DNA of 64,000 nt from CAVQFD01 sp963724695. Its GTDB lineage: Bacteria > Acidobacteriota > Vicinamibacteria > Vicinamibacterales > CAVVIG01. Positions 18,937-25,954 of this stretch are shown here, in pieces. The notes beneath the pieces were generated by a model. The model worked only from the letters and a program-made list of their open reading frames with translations. It was not told the origin of the DNA and ran no database searches. Location: assembly GCA_963724695.1 (NCBI GenBank), contig CAVRVW010000001.1:186001-250000 (forward strand), given 5' to 3'. A program made the position numbers and the translations under genes. Within the stretch, counting starts at the first letter, position 1; every line of letters starts with the position of its first letter.

Positions 18937-21419
18937 GCGGGAATCGCCTCGGGCGCCGGCGGCTCGGCAGGGGCAGGATCGAGCGACAGCCGCTCGATCA
19001 GCCGCTCCAGGATCCGCAGCGCCGCTGTCTTTGCCAGCGGGCCCGTGTTGCCCACCGGCCCGACGCATCCGGGGCACCCGGACTCGCACGGGCACTCGGC
19101 GATGAGGCGCCTGGTGCTCCCGAGCAGCTCCGCGCGCAGGCGGTGAAGCGGCTCGCTGAACCCGATGCCGCCGGGATAGTTGTCGTAGACGAAGATGCGC
19201 GGCTCCGAGGGCTCCGCGGTGTCGATTGAAATGCCGACGTCGTGCCGATCGCACATCAGCAGGAGCTGCGCCACCTGGCGGAGCGCAAACGCCAGGCCCA
19301 CCACGCCGTCCCGCCGGTCGTCCGGGGCGTACGGCAGGCCGTCCATCACGGCCGGGGGAACCGTGATCCAGCAGGACGTCGTATGCATCTGCTGCTCGGG
19401 CAGGTCCAGCTCGCCGGAGCCCACATTCTCGTTCGTGTAGAACTTGATCTTCTTGAAGCCCACGACGCGCGAGACCACGTGCACCTCGCCGTGCGAGTGG
19501 CACCCCATGTCCCCGAAGGTATCGAGAACCGTGACCCGCGAGTACGTGATGGCGTCGGTGTAGTAGTCGCAGTCGATCGAACGCACGAATGCCTTGCGTC
19601 CTTCGAAATCGAGCTTCTCGACCTGGAAGAGCTGTCCCTCGATGATGTAGATGGCCTTCTCGTGGAGCGTCGCCGGCCCGCTCGTGAAGTCGGTCTCGCC
19701 AATCACGCGCGGCTCGCCCGTCGTATCGACGATGACGAAGTTGTCGGAAGAGATCGAGCGGAGGCTGACGGCGTCGGCCGGGTACGACTCGCTCGTCCAC
19801 GCCCAGTGCTCGCTGCCCTCTCCGCCGGACTTGTGCACGAGGCCCTGCTCGGCCAGGACGCCAAGGACCTCTCCGAGATCGTGGCGGCCGAACGCTTCGC
19901 TCCCCTGAAACGGCAGCTCGAACGCCGCACACTTGATGTGGTCCACGAGGATGTGCAGGTTATCCGGATCGACCAGCGCGCGCTCCGGCGAGCGGTCGAA
20001 GAAGTACGACGGGTTCCGCACGATGAACTGATCGAGCGGCGCGCTCGACGCCACGAGCACGGCGGCCGACCGGCCCGAGCGGCGGCCGGCGCGGCCGGCC
20101 CGCTGCCACGTGGCGGCAATCGTGCCCGGGTAGCCGGCCATCACCGACACGTCGAGGGCGCCGATGTCGATGCCGAGCTCGAGGGCGTTGGTCGACACGA
20201 CGGCACGCACGGCGCCTTCGCGCAGGCCTTTCTCTATTTCCCGGCGGCGAAGCGGCAGATACCCGCCGCGGTAGCCGCGAATCCGCTCGGGGGCGCCAGG
20301 ATGATCCTCGAAGTCGTCCTTCAAGTATGTCGTGAGAATCTCGGTGGAGAGCCGGCTCTGCGCGAACACGATGATCTGCAGCTGCCGCTTGAGGAACTCC
20401 GCCGCAATGCGCCGTGTTTCGGTCAGATACGAGCGGCGGATACCCAGCTGGTGGTTGACGACCGGCGGGTTGACGAACACGAAATACTTCTCGCCGCGCG
20501 GAGCGCCGCTCTTTTCGACGAGCTCGAACGGCCGATCCACGAGCTTCTCGGCCAGCTCCCGCGGGTTCGCGATGGTCGCCGAGGAGCAGAGGAAGACCGG
20601 GTCCGACCCATAGTGCCGGCACACACGCCGGAGGCGCCGGAGCACGTTCGCCAGGTGGCTTCCGAACACGCCCCGATAGGCGTGCAGCTCGTCGATCACG
20701 ACGTAGCGGAGGTTCTCGAAGAGCTTCGCCCAGCGCGGGTGGTGCGGCAGGATCCCCGCGTGCAGCATGTCGGGGTTGCTCAGCACGAGGTGTGCGCGTG
20801 CGCGAATCGTCCGGCGGGCATCGGCCGGCGTGTCGCCATCGTAGGTGAAGACGCCGATCTGCTCGCTCGTCTGCCCGGCGATCGTCTCGCACAGGCCCTG
20901 CAGCTCCGCCAGCTGATCCTGGGCCAGCGCCTTGGTCGGAAAGAGATACAGCGCGCGGCTCGACGGATCCTGCAGGATGCTCGTCAGAATCGGGACGTTG
21001 TAACAGAGCGTCTTCCCCGAAGCCGTCGGCGTCACGACCACGACATGTCGGCCCGAGAGGGCGTAATCCACGGCCTCGGCCTGGTGCGTGTAGAGCTGCT
21101 CGATGCCGCGCGTGGCCAGCGCGGCGCGGAGGCGCGCATCCACAGCGCCCGGGAACGGTGCGTATTCGGCAGCGGCGGCCTCGAGGCGACGCACGGCCGT
21201 CACGTGCAGATCCCCGGACTGAGGACCTGGAGACTGAGGATTCAGGGACTGGGGATTGAGGGACCGGGGATTCAGGGATTGGTCGCCGGCGTCCGGTGCG
21301 GCCGGCGCGGACGGATCGACGCGGCCCGGCGCGAGGCGGTCCAGCGCGGCATCCAGCGCGCTGTCCTTGTTTCTCCGCCCTGTATCTGATGTGGTTCGAA
21401 GCGCTTCCGACCCCGGCAT
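18933..21419 (-). CDS. mrfA: MrfA-like DEAD/DEAH-box helicase with DUF1998 zinc-binding C-terminus
   Basis: This 828-residue superfamily 2 helicase has motif I TPTASGKT, motif II DELH, motif III SSAT, and motifs V-VI (STNALELGIDIGALD, WQRAGRAGRRSG). The DUF1998 C-terminus ends with a four-cysteine site, ECPCESGCPGCVG. The layout matches MrfA (YprA) of B. subtilis, which works with the exonuclease MrfB on interstrand or bulky DNA damage. Residues about 46-68 (QSLNPRSLNPQSLNPQSPG) are a 15-nt-periodic insert made of the same kind of degenerate repeat found between genes here. The domain proper begins near TAVRRLEAAAAEYAPFPGAV. Confidence 0.9.
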   Translation of the reverse strand: MPGSEALRTTSDTGRRNKDSALDAALDRLAPGRVDPSAPAAPDAGDQSLNPRSLNPQSLNPQSPGPQSGDLHVTAVRRLEAAAAEYAPFPGAVDARLRAALATRGIEQLYTHQAEAVDYALSGRHVVVVTPTASGKTLCYNVPILTSILQDPSSRALYLFPTKALAQDQLAELQGLCETIAGQTSEQIGVFTYDGDTPADARRTIRARAHLVLSNPDMLHAGILPHHPRWAKLFENLRYVVIDELHAYRGVFGSHLANVLRRLRRVCRHYGSDPVFLCSSATIANPRELAEKLVDRPFELVEKSGAPRGEKYFVFVNPPVVNHQLGIRRSYLTETRRIAAEFLKRQLQIIVFAQSRLSTEILTTYLKDDFEDHPGAPERIRGYRGGYLPLRRREIEKGLREGAVRAVVSTNALELGIDIGALDVSVMAGYPGTIAATWQRAGRAGRRSGRSAAVLVASSAPLDQFIVRNPSYFFDRSPERALVDPDNLHILVDHIKCAAFELPFQGSEAFGRHDLGEVLGVLAEQGLVHKSGGEGSEHWAWTSESYPADAVSLRSISSDNFVIVDTTGEPRVIGETDFTSGPATLHEKAIYIIEGQLFQVEKLDFEGRKAFVRSIDCDYYTDAITYSRVTVLDTFGDMGCHSHGEVHVVSRVVGFKKIKFYTNENVGSGELDLPEQQMHTTSCWITVPPAVMDGLPYAPDDRRDGVVGLAFALRQVAQLLLMCDRHDVGISIDTAEPSEPRIFVYDNYPGGIGFSEPLHRLRAELLGSTRRLIAECPCESGCPGCVGPVGNTGPLAKTAALRILERLIERLSLDPAPAEPPAPEAIPA
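21214..21282. repeat. Short-tandem array inside the mrfA coding region
   Basis: Alternating 8- and 7-nt units (TCCCTGAA, TCCCCGG, TCCCTCAA, TCCCCAG, read on the coding strand) repeat for about 69 bp. The combined 15-nt period keeps the frame open and encodes SLNPQ-type repeats near the helicase N-terminus. Confidence 0.8.
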
Positions 21420-21559
21420 AGCCGGCGATGGTACCAGCCGCGAAGGGGGCGATCAAGGGGCGAATGTCTTCGCGAGCTTGGCCGGACTCCGGGCTTCAGG
21501 ACGAGGCTCATGGCTTAAGGCCACGGGCCAGGCCTGCCCCACAGCTCTTGGTCTTGCCG

Positions 21560-21615
21560 GTCCCGATCCCTGATCCCTGATCCCCGTTCCCTGATCCCTG
21601 ATCCCCGTTCCTGTT
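21560..21615. repeat. Degenerate array (CCCTGAT-like unit) between mrfA and the SDR gene
   Basis: Units CCCGATC, CCTGATC and CCCCGTTC repeat about seven times directly after the SDR stop. The unit resembles the one at 1219-1323. Confidence 0.75.
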
Positions 21616-21623
21616 CTCTGTGT

Positions 21624-22403
21624 CTAGATCTGCGACCGCGACTGGCAGCCGTCGATCGGGATGCTGGCGCCGCTGATCCAGCTGGCGCGCGGCGAGGCGA
21701 GGAACGCCACCACCTCGCCGACCTCTTCGGCTTTGCCGAAACGGCCGAAGGGCAGCTCGCGGAGGACGAAGTCCGCAATGCCCGAGGGATCCTCCTTCTT
21801 GCGACGATCCCACGATCCGCCCGGGAAGAGGATCGACCCCGGGGCCACGCTGTTCACGCGGATGTTGTCGCGGGCGAGCTGCTGCGCCATGGCCTTGGCC
21901 AGGCTGATCTCGGCCGCCTTCACGGCGTTGTAGGTCATGCGGCCGCCTGATTCGCGGCCCCAGATGGACGCGATCATCACGATCGCCCCGCCGCCCCGCC
22001 GCCGCATGTGGGGCACGGCCAGGCGTGACGCGCGAATCGCCGGGAACAGTGTCTGGTCGAGCGCCTCGTGCCACTCGGCGTCGGTCGTGTCGACGATGCC
22101 GGCCCCGCGGGCCAGACCGACGTTGTTGATCAGGATGTCGAGCCCGCCGAAGGTCTCGACGGTCTTCCCGACAACAGCGTCAACGCCGGCCGGCGTCGAC
22201 AGATCGGCTGGTACGGCCAGCACCCGCCCGCCCGCATTCGGTAATGCGGAGAGCTCGGCGGCCGCCGCTTTCAGCCGCTCCTCGCCACGCGCGCAGATCG
22301 CGACCGAGCACCCCTCGCGCAAGAGCGCCAAGGCGCTCGCGAAGCCGAGTCCCTTCGATGAACCCGTCACGATCGCAACCCTGTTTCGAAGCTCTAGGTC
22401 CAT
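21624..22403 (-). CDS. Short-chain dehydrogenase/reductase
   Basis: This 259-residue classical SDR has the cofactor loop TGSSKGLG (13-20), the NNVG motif, and catalytic Ser146, Tyr158 and Lys162 (MIASIWG, TYNAVKA). The C-terminal part contains NSVAPGSI and the end ISGASIPIDGCQS. The sequence resembles 3-oxoacyl-ACP reductase-like SDRs, but the substrate cannot be told. It stands alone on the minus strand, flanked on both sides by degenerate tandem arrays. Confidence 0.9.
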   Translation of the reverse strand: MDLELRNRVAIVTGSSKGLGFASALALLREGCSVAICARGEERLKAAAAELSALPNAGGRVLAVPADLSTPAGVDAVVGKTVETFGGLDILINNVGLARGAGIVDTTDAEWHEALDQTLFPAIRASRLAVPHMRRRGGGAIVMIASIWGRESGGRMTYNAVKAAEISLAKAMAQQLARDNIRVNSVAPGSILFPGGSWDRRKKEDPSGIADFVLRELPFGRFGKAEEVGEVVAFLASPRASWISGASIPIDGCQSRSQI

Positions 22404-22466
22404 CGCTCGTTGCGCTCACCACTCAAATGACCCGGTCCTGGTTCAGTAATTCTCAAATCCCCAGAC

Positions 22467-22525
22467 TCACCCGATCACCCGATCACCCGATTACCCAATT
22501 ACCCAATTACCCGATTACCCAATTC
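22467..22525. repeat. Degenerate octamer array (CGATTACC/CAATTACC)
   Basis: About seven units of CCGATCAC, CCGATTAC and CCAATTAC follow each other in 59 bp between the DUF547 gene and the SDR gene. The same unit appears at 25099-25267 and 43905-43941. Confidence 0.85.
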
Positions 22526-22530
22526 AAGGG

Positions 22531-23391
22531 TCACCTACCCCCGCGCCCGGTCAAGTCGTTCAGCGACCAGTCGAACGGGGAGTACTCCACCTTGAACATG
22601 TTCTTCTCGAGAAACTCCCGCTCCGCCGCCACGAGGTACGGGGCGATGAACGCCACCGCGGCCCGCTCGATCGGGCTCCTCGAAGCCAGTCCAGGCGCCG
22701 CCTTCTCAGCGTACACGCCCGAGAACGCCGCCTCCCTCCACGAGAAGATGGAGCTGATCCGGACGACGTCCTGACCACGATCGATCTCCACGCACTGCGC
22801 GCGGTTGACGCACTCGCGCGCCACGTCGTTCAGCTGGCGGTCGACGCTCTCGGACCCGAATGCCTCGCTCCGAAGGCGGCCGCTGCCGATGGCGCCACGG
22901 CCCAGGGCAAAGTACACGCGCGGATCACGAAACTCCGGCAGGACGGCCTGCTCGATCTGATCGAGCGTGACCATGCGTCCGGCGACCCGGTGCGTCAGGC
23001 GCTCGAAAGCGCCGGGAATCTGCCGGATGCTCCCGGCCGGGTAGTCCTTGGATCGCGCGGGCATCGGATAGTGATCGACGACCGTTTGCAGCACGATGGC
23101 GTTGTAGGCATTCAGCCAGAACGCCAGCTGTGCCGCGCTCGACTCCTTCTCGATTGGCGTCGACGCCAGCCCTCGCACGTACGCGTCGAGCCTCGAGCGA
23201 TCGGCCTTGAGCGCGCGGTAGTACACGAGCCCGTCGCGCACGTAGAGGTCGAGCGTCTGATCCAGCCCGCGCGGCGCCGAAGGATCGGCCGCGTCCTGCG
23301 CAGCGAGCACCCGCCCGCCGGAAGGCGCGCCTGCGACGAGGAGCGCGCAGATCGTCGTCAGCCATATCGATTCAAGCAAGCGCATAAGCAA
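22531..23391 (-). CDS. Secreted DUF547-domain protein
   Basis: This 286-residue protein has an N-terminal signal segment (LLESIWLTTICALLVAGAPS). The DUF547 core includes LAFWLNAYNAIVLQTVVDHY, YFALGRGAIGSGRLRSEAF and SSIFSWREAAFSGVYAEKAA. DUF547 proteins are common secreted or periplasmic proteins without a settled activity. It lies 3 bp downstream of the alpha/beta hydrolase gene on the same strand, so the two are likely one transcription unit. Confidence 0.85.
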   Translation of the reverse strand: MLMRLLESIWLTTICALLVAGAPSGGRVLAAQDAADPSAPRGLDQTLDLYVRDGLVYYRALKADRSRLDAYVRGLASTPIEKESSAAQLAFWLNAYNAIVLQTVVDHYPMPARSKDYPAGSIRQIPGAFERLTHRVAGRMVTLDQIEQAVLPEFRDPRVYFALGRGAIGSGRLRSEAFGSESVDRQLNDVARECVNRAQCVEIDRGQDVVRISSIFSWREAAFSGVYAEKAAPGLASRSPIERAAVAFIAPYLVAAEREFLEKNMFKVEYSPFDWSLNDLTGRGGR

Positions 23392-23394
23392 ATT

Positions 23395-24201
23395 CTATAT
23401 CCTGTGCTCGAGAAACTGGCCGAGCGCGTCGTTGAACCGCGACGGCTGCTCGAGGTTCGCGAGGTGTCCGGCCTGCGGAATCTTCGCGAGAATCGAGCCT
23501 GGGATCTTCCGGTGCATGTCCTCGCTGAGCGCCGGCGGCGTCAGCGCGTCTTCCTCGCCGACGATCACCAATGCCGGGCATCGGATGGAGCCAAGGAGCG
23601 ATTCGGACTCCTGCCGCGTCATCATCGCCGCCAGCGCACCGCTGATGCCCGCGGGCGAGTTCGACATGATGAGGCCCTTCACCCGCTCGACGACCGCAGG
23701 CTGAGTCGTGTGGGTGGTCTCGCCGAGGAGCTTCGGCAGCATCTGATCGGCCACGGCCCCAGGACCCTTCTCCCGGGCGAGCGCCTGCATCTTCTTTCTG
23801 CCTTCGATGGCGTCCGGCGGATCGGCCTGCGGACGCGTGTCCGCCAGCACGATCCCACGAAAGTACGCCGGCGCGTGGCGCAGCACCGCAAAGGTCACGT
23901 AGCCGCCGAGCGACAGTCCGCCGATGACCGCGGTCTCCACGTGCAGCGCGTCCAGCAGATCGATGACATCTCCCGCGAAGTCGTCCATGGACGTGGTCGG
24001 CGGATCGCCGGCCCCCTCCCCGAGGCCGCGAAGATCAGGCGCGACGATGCGCCACCCGCGATCGGCCAGCGCGAACTGCGGCTCCCACATGCCCGCGTGC
24101 AGCGGAAACGCATGGATGAGCACGAGGGTTCCGCGGCTGCGGCCCGCACCGCGCGCGGGCACGTCGAGGTAGCGTAGTCGCCCAACGGTTGCCATTCCCA
24201 C
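23395..24201 (-). CDS. Alpha/beta hydrolase
   Basis: This protein of about 268 residues has the alpha/beta hydrolase fold. The oxyanion motif is LIHAFPLHAGMW, the nucleophile elbow GLSLGG, the acid is in GEEDALTPP, and the catalytic His is in AGHLANLEQP. It resembles small esterase or 3-oxoadipate enol-lactonase-like hydrolases, but no neighbouring pathway genes support a specific substrate. The start is GTG 24201 or ATG 24195. It is the first gene of a pair with the DUF547 protein and is divergent from the VOC gene. Confidence 0.88.
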   Translation of the reverse strand: MGMATVGRLRYLDVPARGAGRSRGTLVLIHAFPLHAGMWEPQFALADRGWRIVAPDLRGLGEGAGDPPTTSMDDFAGDVIDLLDALHVETAVIGGLSLGGYVTFAVLRHAPAYFRGIVLADTRPQADPPDAIEGRKKMQALAREKGPGAVADQMLPKLLGETTHTTQPAVVERVKGLIMSNSPAGISGALAAMMTRQESESLLGSIRCPALVIVGEEDALTPPALSEDMHRKIPGSILAKIPQAGHLANLEQPSRFNDALGQFLEHRI

Positions 24202-24292
24202 ATTGTCCTGCTTTTCATCGTTCCGTACCTCTTAGTTCTTCCTTCTCACTTCAAACTTCTCTTGATAAGGTAGCGTTTTGGAGGAACTGGCT

Positions 24293-25096
24293 ATGCGCAG
24301 GTTCGTGCTCACGTCGCTCGCCGCACTGCTGATGACCGGAATCGCCGGCGTCGCCAGCGCTCAGGTCGAAACGCTCATGTATGACCACGTCCATATGGCG
24401 GTTCCGGATCCGCCGAAGGCTGCGGCCTGGTGGCAGGAGCACATCGGCGGCGAGTTCGTCGACGACCTCAAGGATCGGCTGCTCTTTGGCCGGACGCGCA
24501 TCATGTTCCTGAGGGGCAACGAGAAGACCCAGCCGAGCGCGGGGAGCGCGGTCGACCACCTCGGGTTCTCGTTCCCGAACCTCGACGCCAAGCTGAAGGA
24601 GCTCGAAGCGGCAGGCGCGAAGATCGAAGGGCCGGCGCGAGACGTTCAGGGTCTCTTCAAGCTCGCCTTCGCAGTCGATCCCTGGGGCACCCGCCTGGAG
24701 CTCGTCCAGGACCCCGAACTGCTCGGTTTCCACCACGTGCACCTGCGCGCGCTCGACCCGGATGCCTCGTACAAGTGGTACCTCGCGCAGTTCGGCGGCG
24801 AGCGAATGGCCCTCAAGGGCCGGATCGACGCCGTCCGGTACCCCGGCGCCCCCTATGTGTGGCTGCTCATCACGAAGGGCGAGAACCGCCCCAGCCGTGG
24901 CAGCGCGATCGACCACATCGGCTGGCGCGCGATCAAGCTGGACGCCAAGGTCACCGAGCTCAAGGGCAAGAGCATCACGATGGAAACCGAGCAGCGCCCG
25001 CTCAAGCTCCCGAACGGCACCATCCAGTTCGCCTACGTCGTCGGGCCAGACGGAACACGGGTCGAGCTCGTCGAACGTGAAGCTCACATGAAATAG
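24293..25096 (+). CDS. Secreted protein with two VOC (glyoxalase/bleomycin-resistance) domains
   Basis: This 267-residue protein begins at ATG 24293, with GGAGG 8 nt upstream and a signal peptide (MRRFVLTSLAALLMTGIAGV). Two VOC modules follow, starting at YDHVHMAVPDPPKAAAWWQE and FHHVHLRALDPDASYKWYLA. Each ends in a GTRLELV or GTRVELV strand. VOC proteins bind a divalent metal and act as lyases, dioxygenases or binding proteins. A periplasmic location is unusual for a glyoxalase. An in-frame TTG at 24278 is an alternative start, but it would bury the signal peptide. Confidence 0.85.
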   Translation: MRRFVLTSLAALLMTGIAGVASAQVETLMYDHVHMAVPDPPKAAAWWQEHIGGEFVDDLKDRLLFGRTRIMFLRGNEKTQPSAGSAVDHLGFSFPNLDAKLKELEAAGAKIEGPARDVQGLFKLAFAVDPWGTRLELVQDPELLGFHHVHLRALDPDASYKWYLAQFGGERMALKGRIDAVRYPGAPYVWLLITKGENRPSRGSAIDHIGWRAIKLDAKVTELKGKSITMETEQRPLKLPNGTIQFAYVVGPDGTRVELVEREAHMK

Positions 25097-25098
25097 GC

Positions 25099-25267
25099 GA
25101 ATCGAGTAATCGGGCAATTGGGTACTTGGGTAATCGGCGAATCGGGTGATTGGGTAATTGCTGACAGGGGACTTCGGTCGTTCCGATTGAACGATTACCT
25201 CGCCGCAAGTACCAAATTTCCCGATTTGCCGATTACCCAAGTACCCAATTGCCCGATTACTCAATTC
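25099..25267. repeat. Long inverted repeat built from CAATTACC-like units
   Basis: The left arm (25099-25145) and right arm (25221-25267) are 47 nt each and match at 45 positions as inverted repeats, separated by 75 nt. Both arms consist of degenerate octamers (TAATCGGG, CAATTGGG, TACTTGGG). The right arm includes the last codon and stop of the DinB gene. It lies between convergent genes and could terminate transcription from both sides. Confidence 0.9.
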
Positions 25268-25772
25268 TTCCGCGAGTCATAGCTTTCACCATAGATCGCG
25301 GGCACCTTCGCTCCCATGGCGCGCAGGTAGGCGGACAGCTGGCCTCGGTGGTGGATGGAGTGGCTGGTCCCTGTCTGGAGGAATGACAGGGCCGGCAGCT
25401 GGACCACGCCGCGGAAGTCAATCACCTTCACCAGCTGCTCGCCGGTCAGCTTCGTCAGCTGGTCGAAGTCCTTCGCGAACGTCTCGGCGTACCAGGTCGC
25501 CACGTCTTCCGGCGTCCGCACCGAGTCCGGACGTCCAAGCCCGAGAAGTCGAACACCCCGTTGATCACGCCCATTCGAAAGCCATGCTCGGCGCTGGCCA
25601 GGTGCCAGGCCAGGTCGAACGCCGTCTTGGCGACCTCGTTCGGCCGGTAGTCCTTCTGGTCATCCGGTAACGCGGCAATAACGGCCCGTGTGATCCGGTG
25701 CTCGACCTTGATCGAGGGCAGCAACAACGCGTTGTGGATGAGGAGCGCCTGTTCGGGAGTCAGCTGTGTCAT
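25261..25772 (-). CDS. DinB/YfiT-like metal-binding protein, one frameshift
   Basis: Two overlapping frames make one DinB-fold protein of about 170 residues. The first runs from MTQLTPEQALLIHNALLLPS to GVFDFSGLD. A single-base shift near 25535 then leads to VRTPEDVATWYAETFAKDFD...SIHHRGQLSAYLRAMGAKVP and the stop. The metal-ligand histidines of the four-helix bundle are in LAWHLASAEHGF and SIHHRGQL. The family includes thiol-S-transferases and uncharacterised stress proteins. The 3' end is embedded in the long inverted repeat at 25099-25267. Confidence 0.82.
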
Positions 25773-25832
25773 GAGCGGTAAGACGCCTCCTTCGCGCCTT
25801 AATAAACCACGGGACTCGCACGCCACAAACGA

Positions 25833-25860
25833 CTGAGGCCGGGCGTGAGCCCGGCCTCAG
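25833..25860. terminator. Strong hairpin downstream of nrdJ
   Basis: CTGAGGCCGGGC and GCCCGGCCTCAG form a perfect 12-bp stem with a GTGA loop. There is no T-run, so it may work with Rho or as a 3'-end stabiliser for the nrdJ transcript. Confidence 0.65.
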
Positions 25861-25869
25861 CGTTCTGCG

Positions 25870-25954
25870 CCCGTAGCCTAAAGTCCTGAGCCTTGAGCCT
25901 TAGCCTGCCCCATCGTTCTGTGCCTGAAGTCCGAAGGCTGAAGCCTGGAGCCCG
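25870..25954. repeat. Degenerate array (GAGCCTTA/GAAGGCTG-like units) after nrdJ
   Basis: TAGCCTAAAGTCC, TGAGCCTTGAGCCTTAGCC and then TGAAGTCCGAAGGCTGAAGCC form two loose halves with partial inverted symmetry, directly after the nrdJ stop. Confidence 0.6.

Noticed and set aside
19242..21389. 715-codon open frame on the plus strand opposite mrfA
   Set aside because: Antisense of a helicase with complete motifs; the translation is Arg/His/Val-rich without any recognisable domain.
22467..22525. CRISPR-like appearance of the CAATTACC array
   Set aside because: Units are 8 nt, contiguous and without spacers, and no cas gene is in the window.
25772..25954. Separate small gene between DinB and nrdJ
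   Set aside because: The stretch holds only the 12-bp-stem hairpin and a degenerate array; no frame has a ribosome site and coding-like composition.
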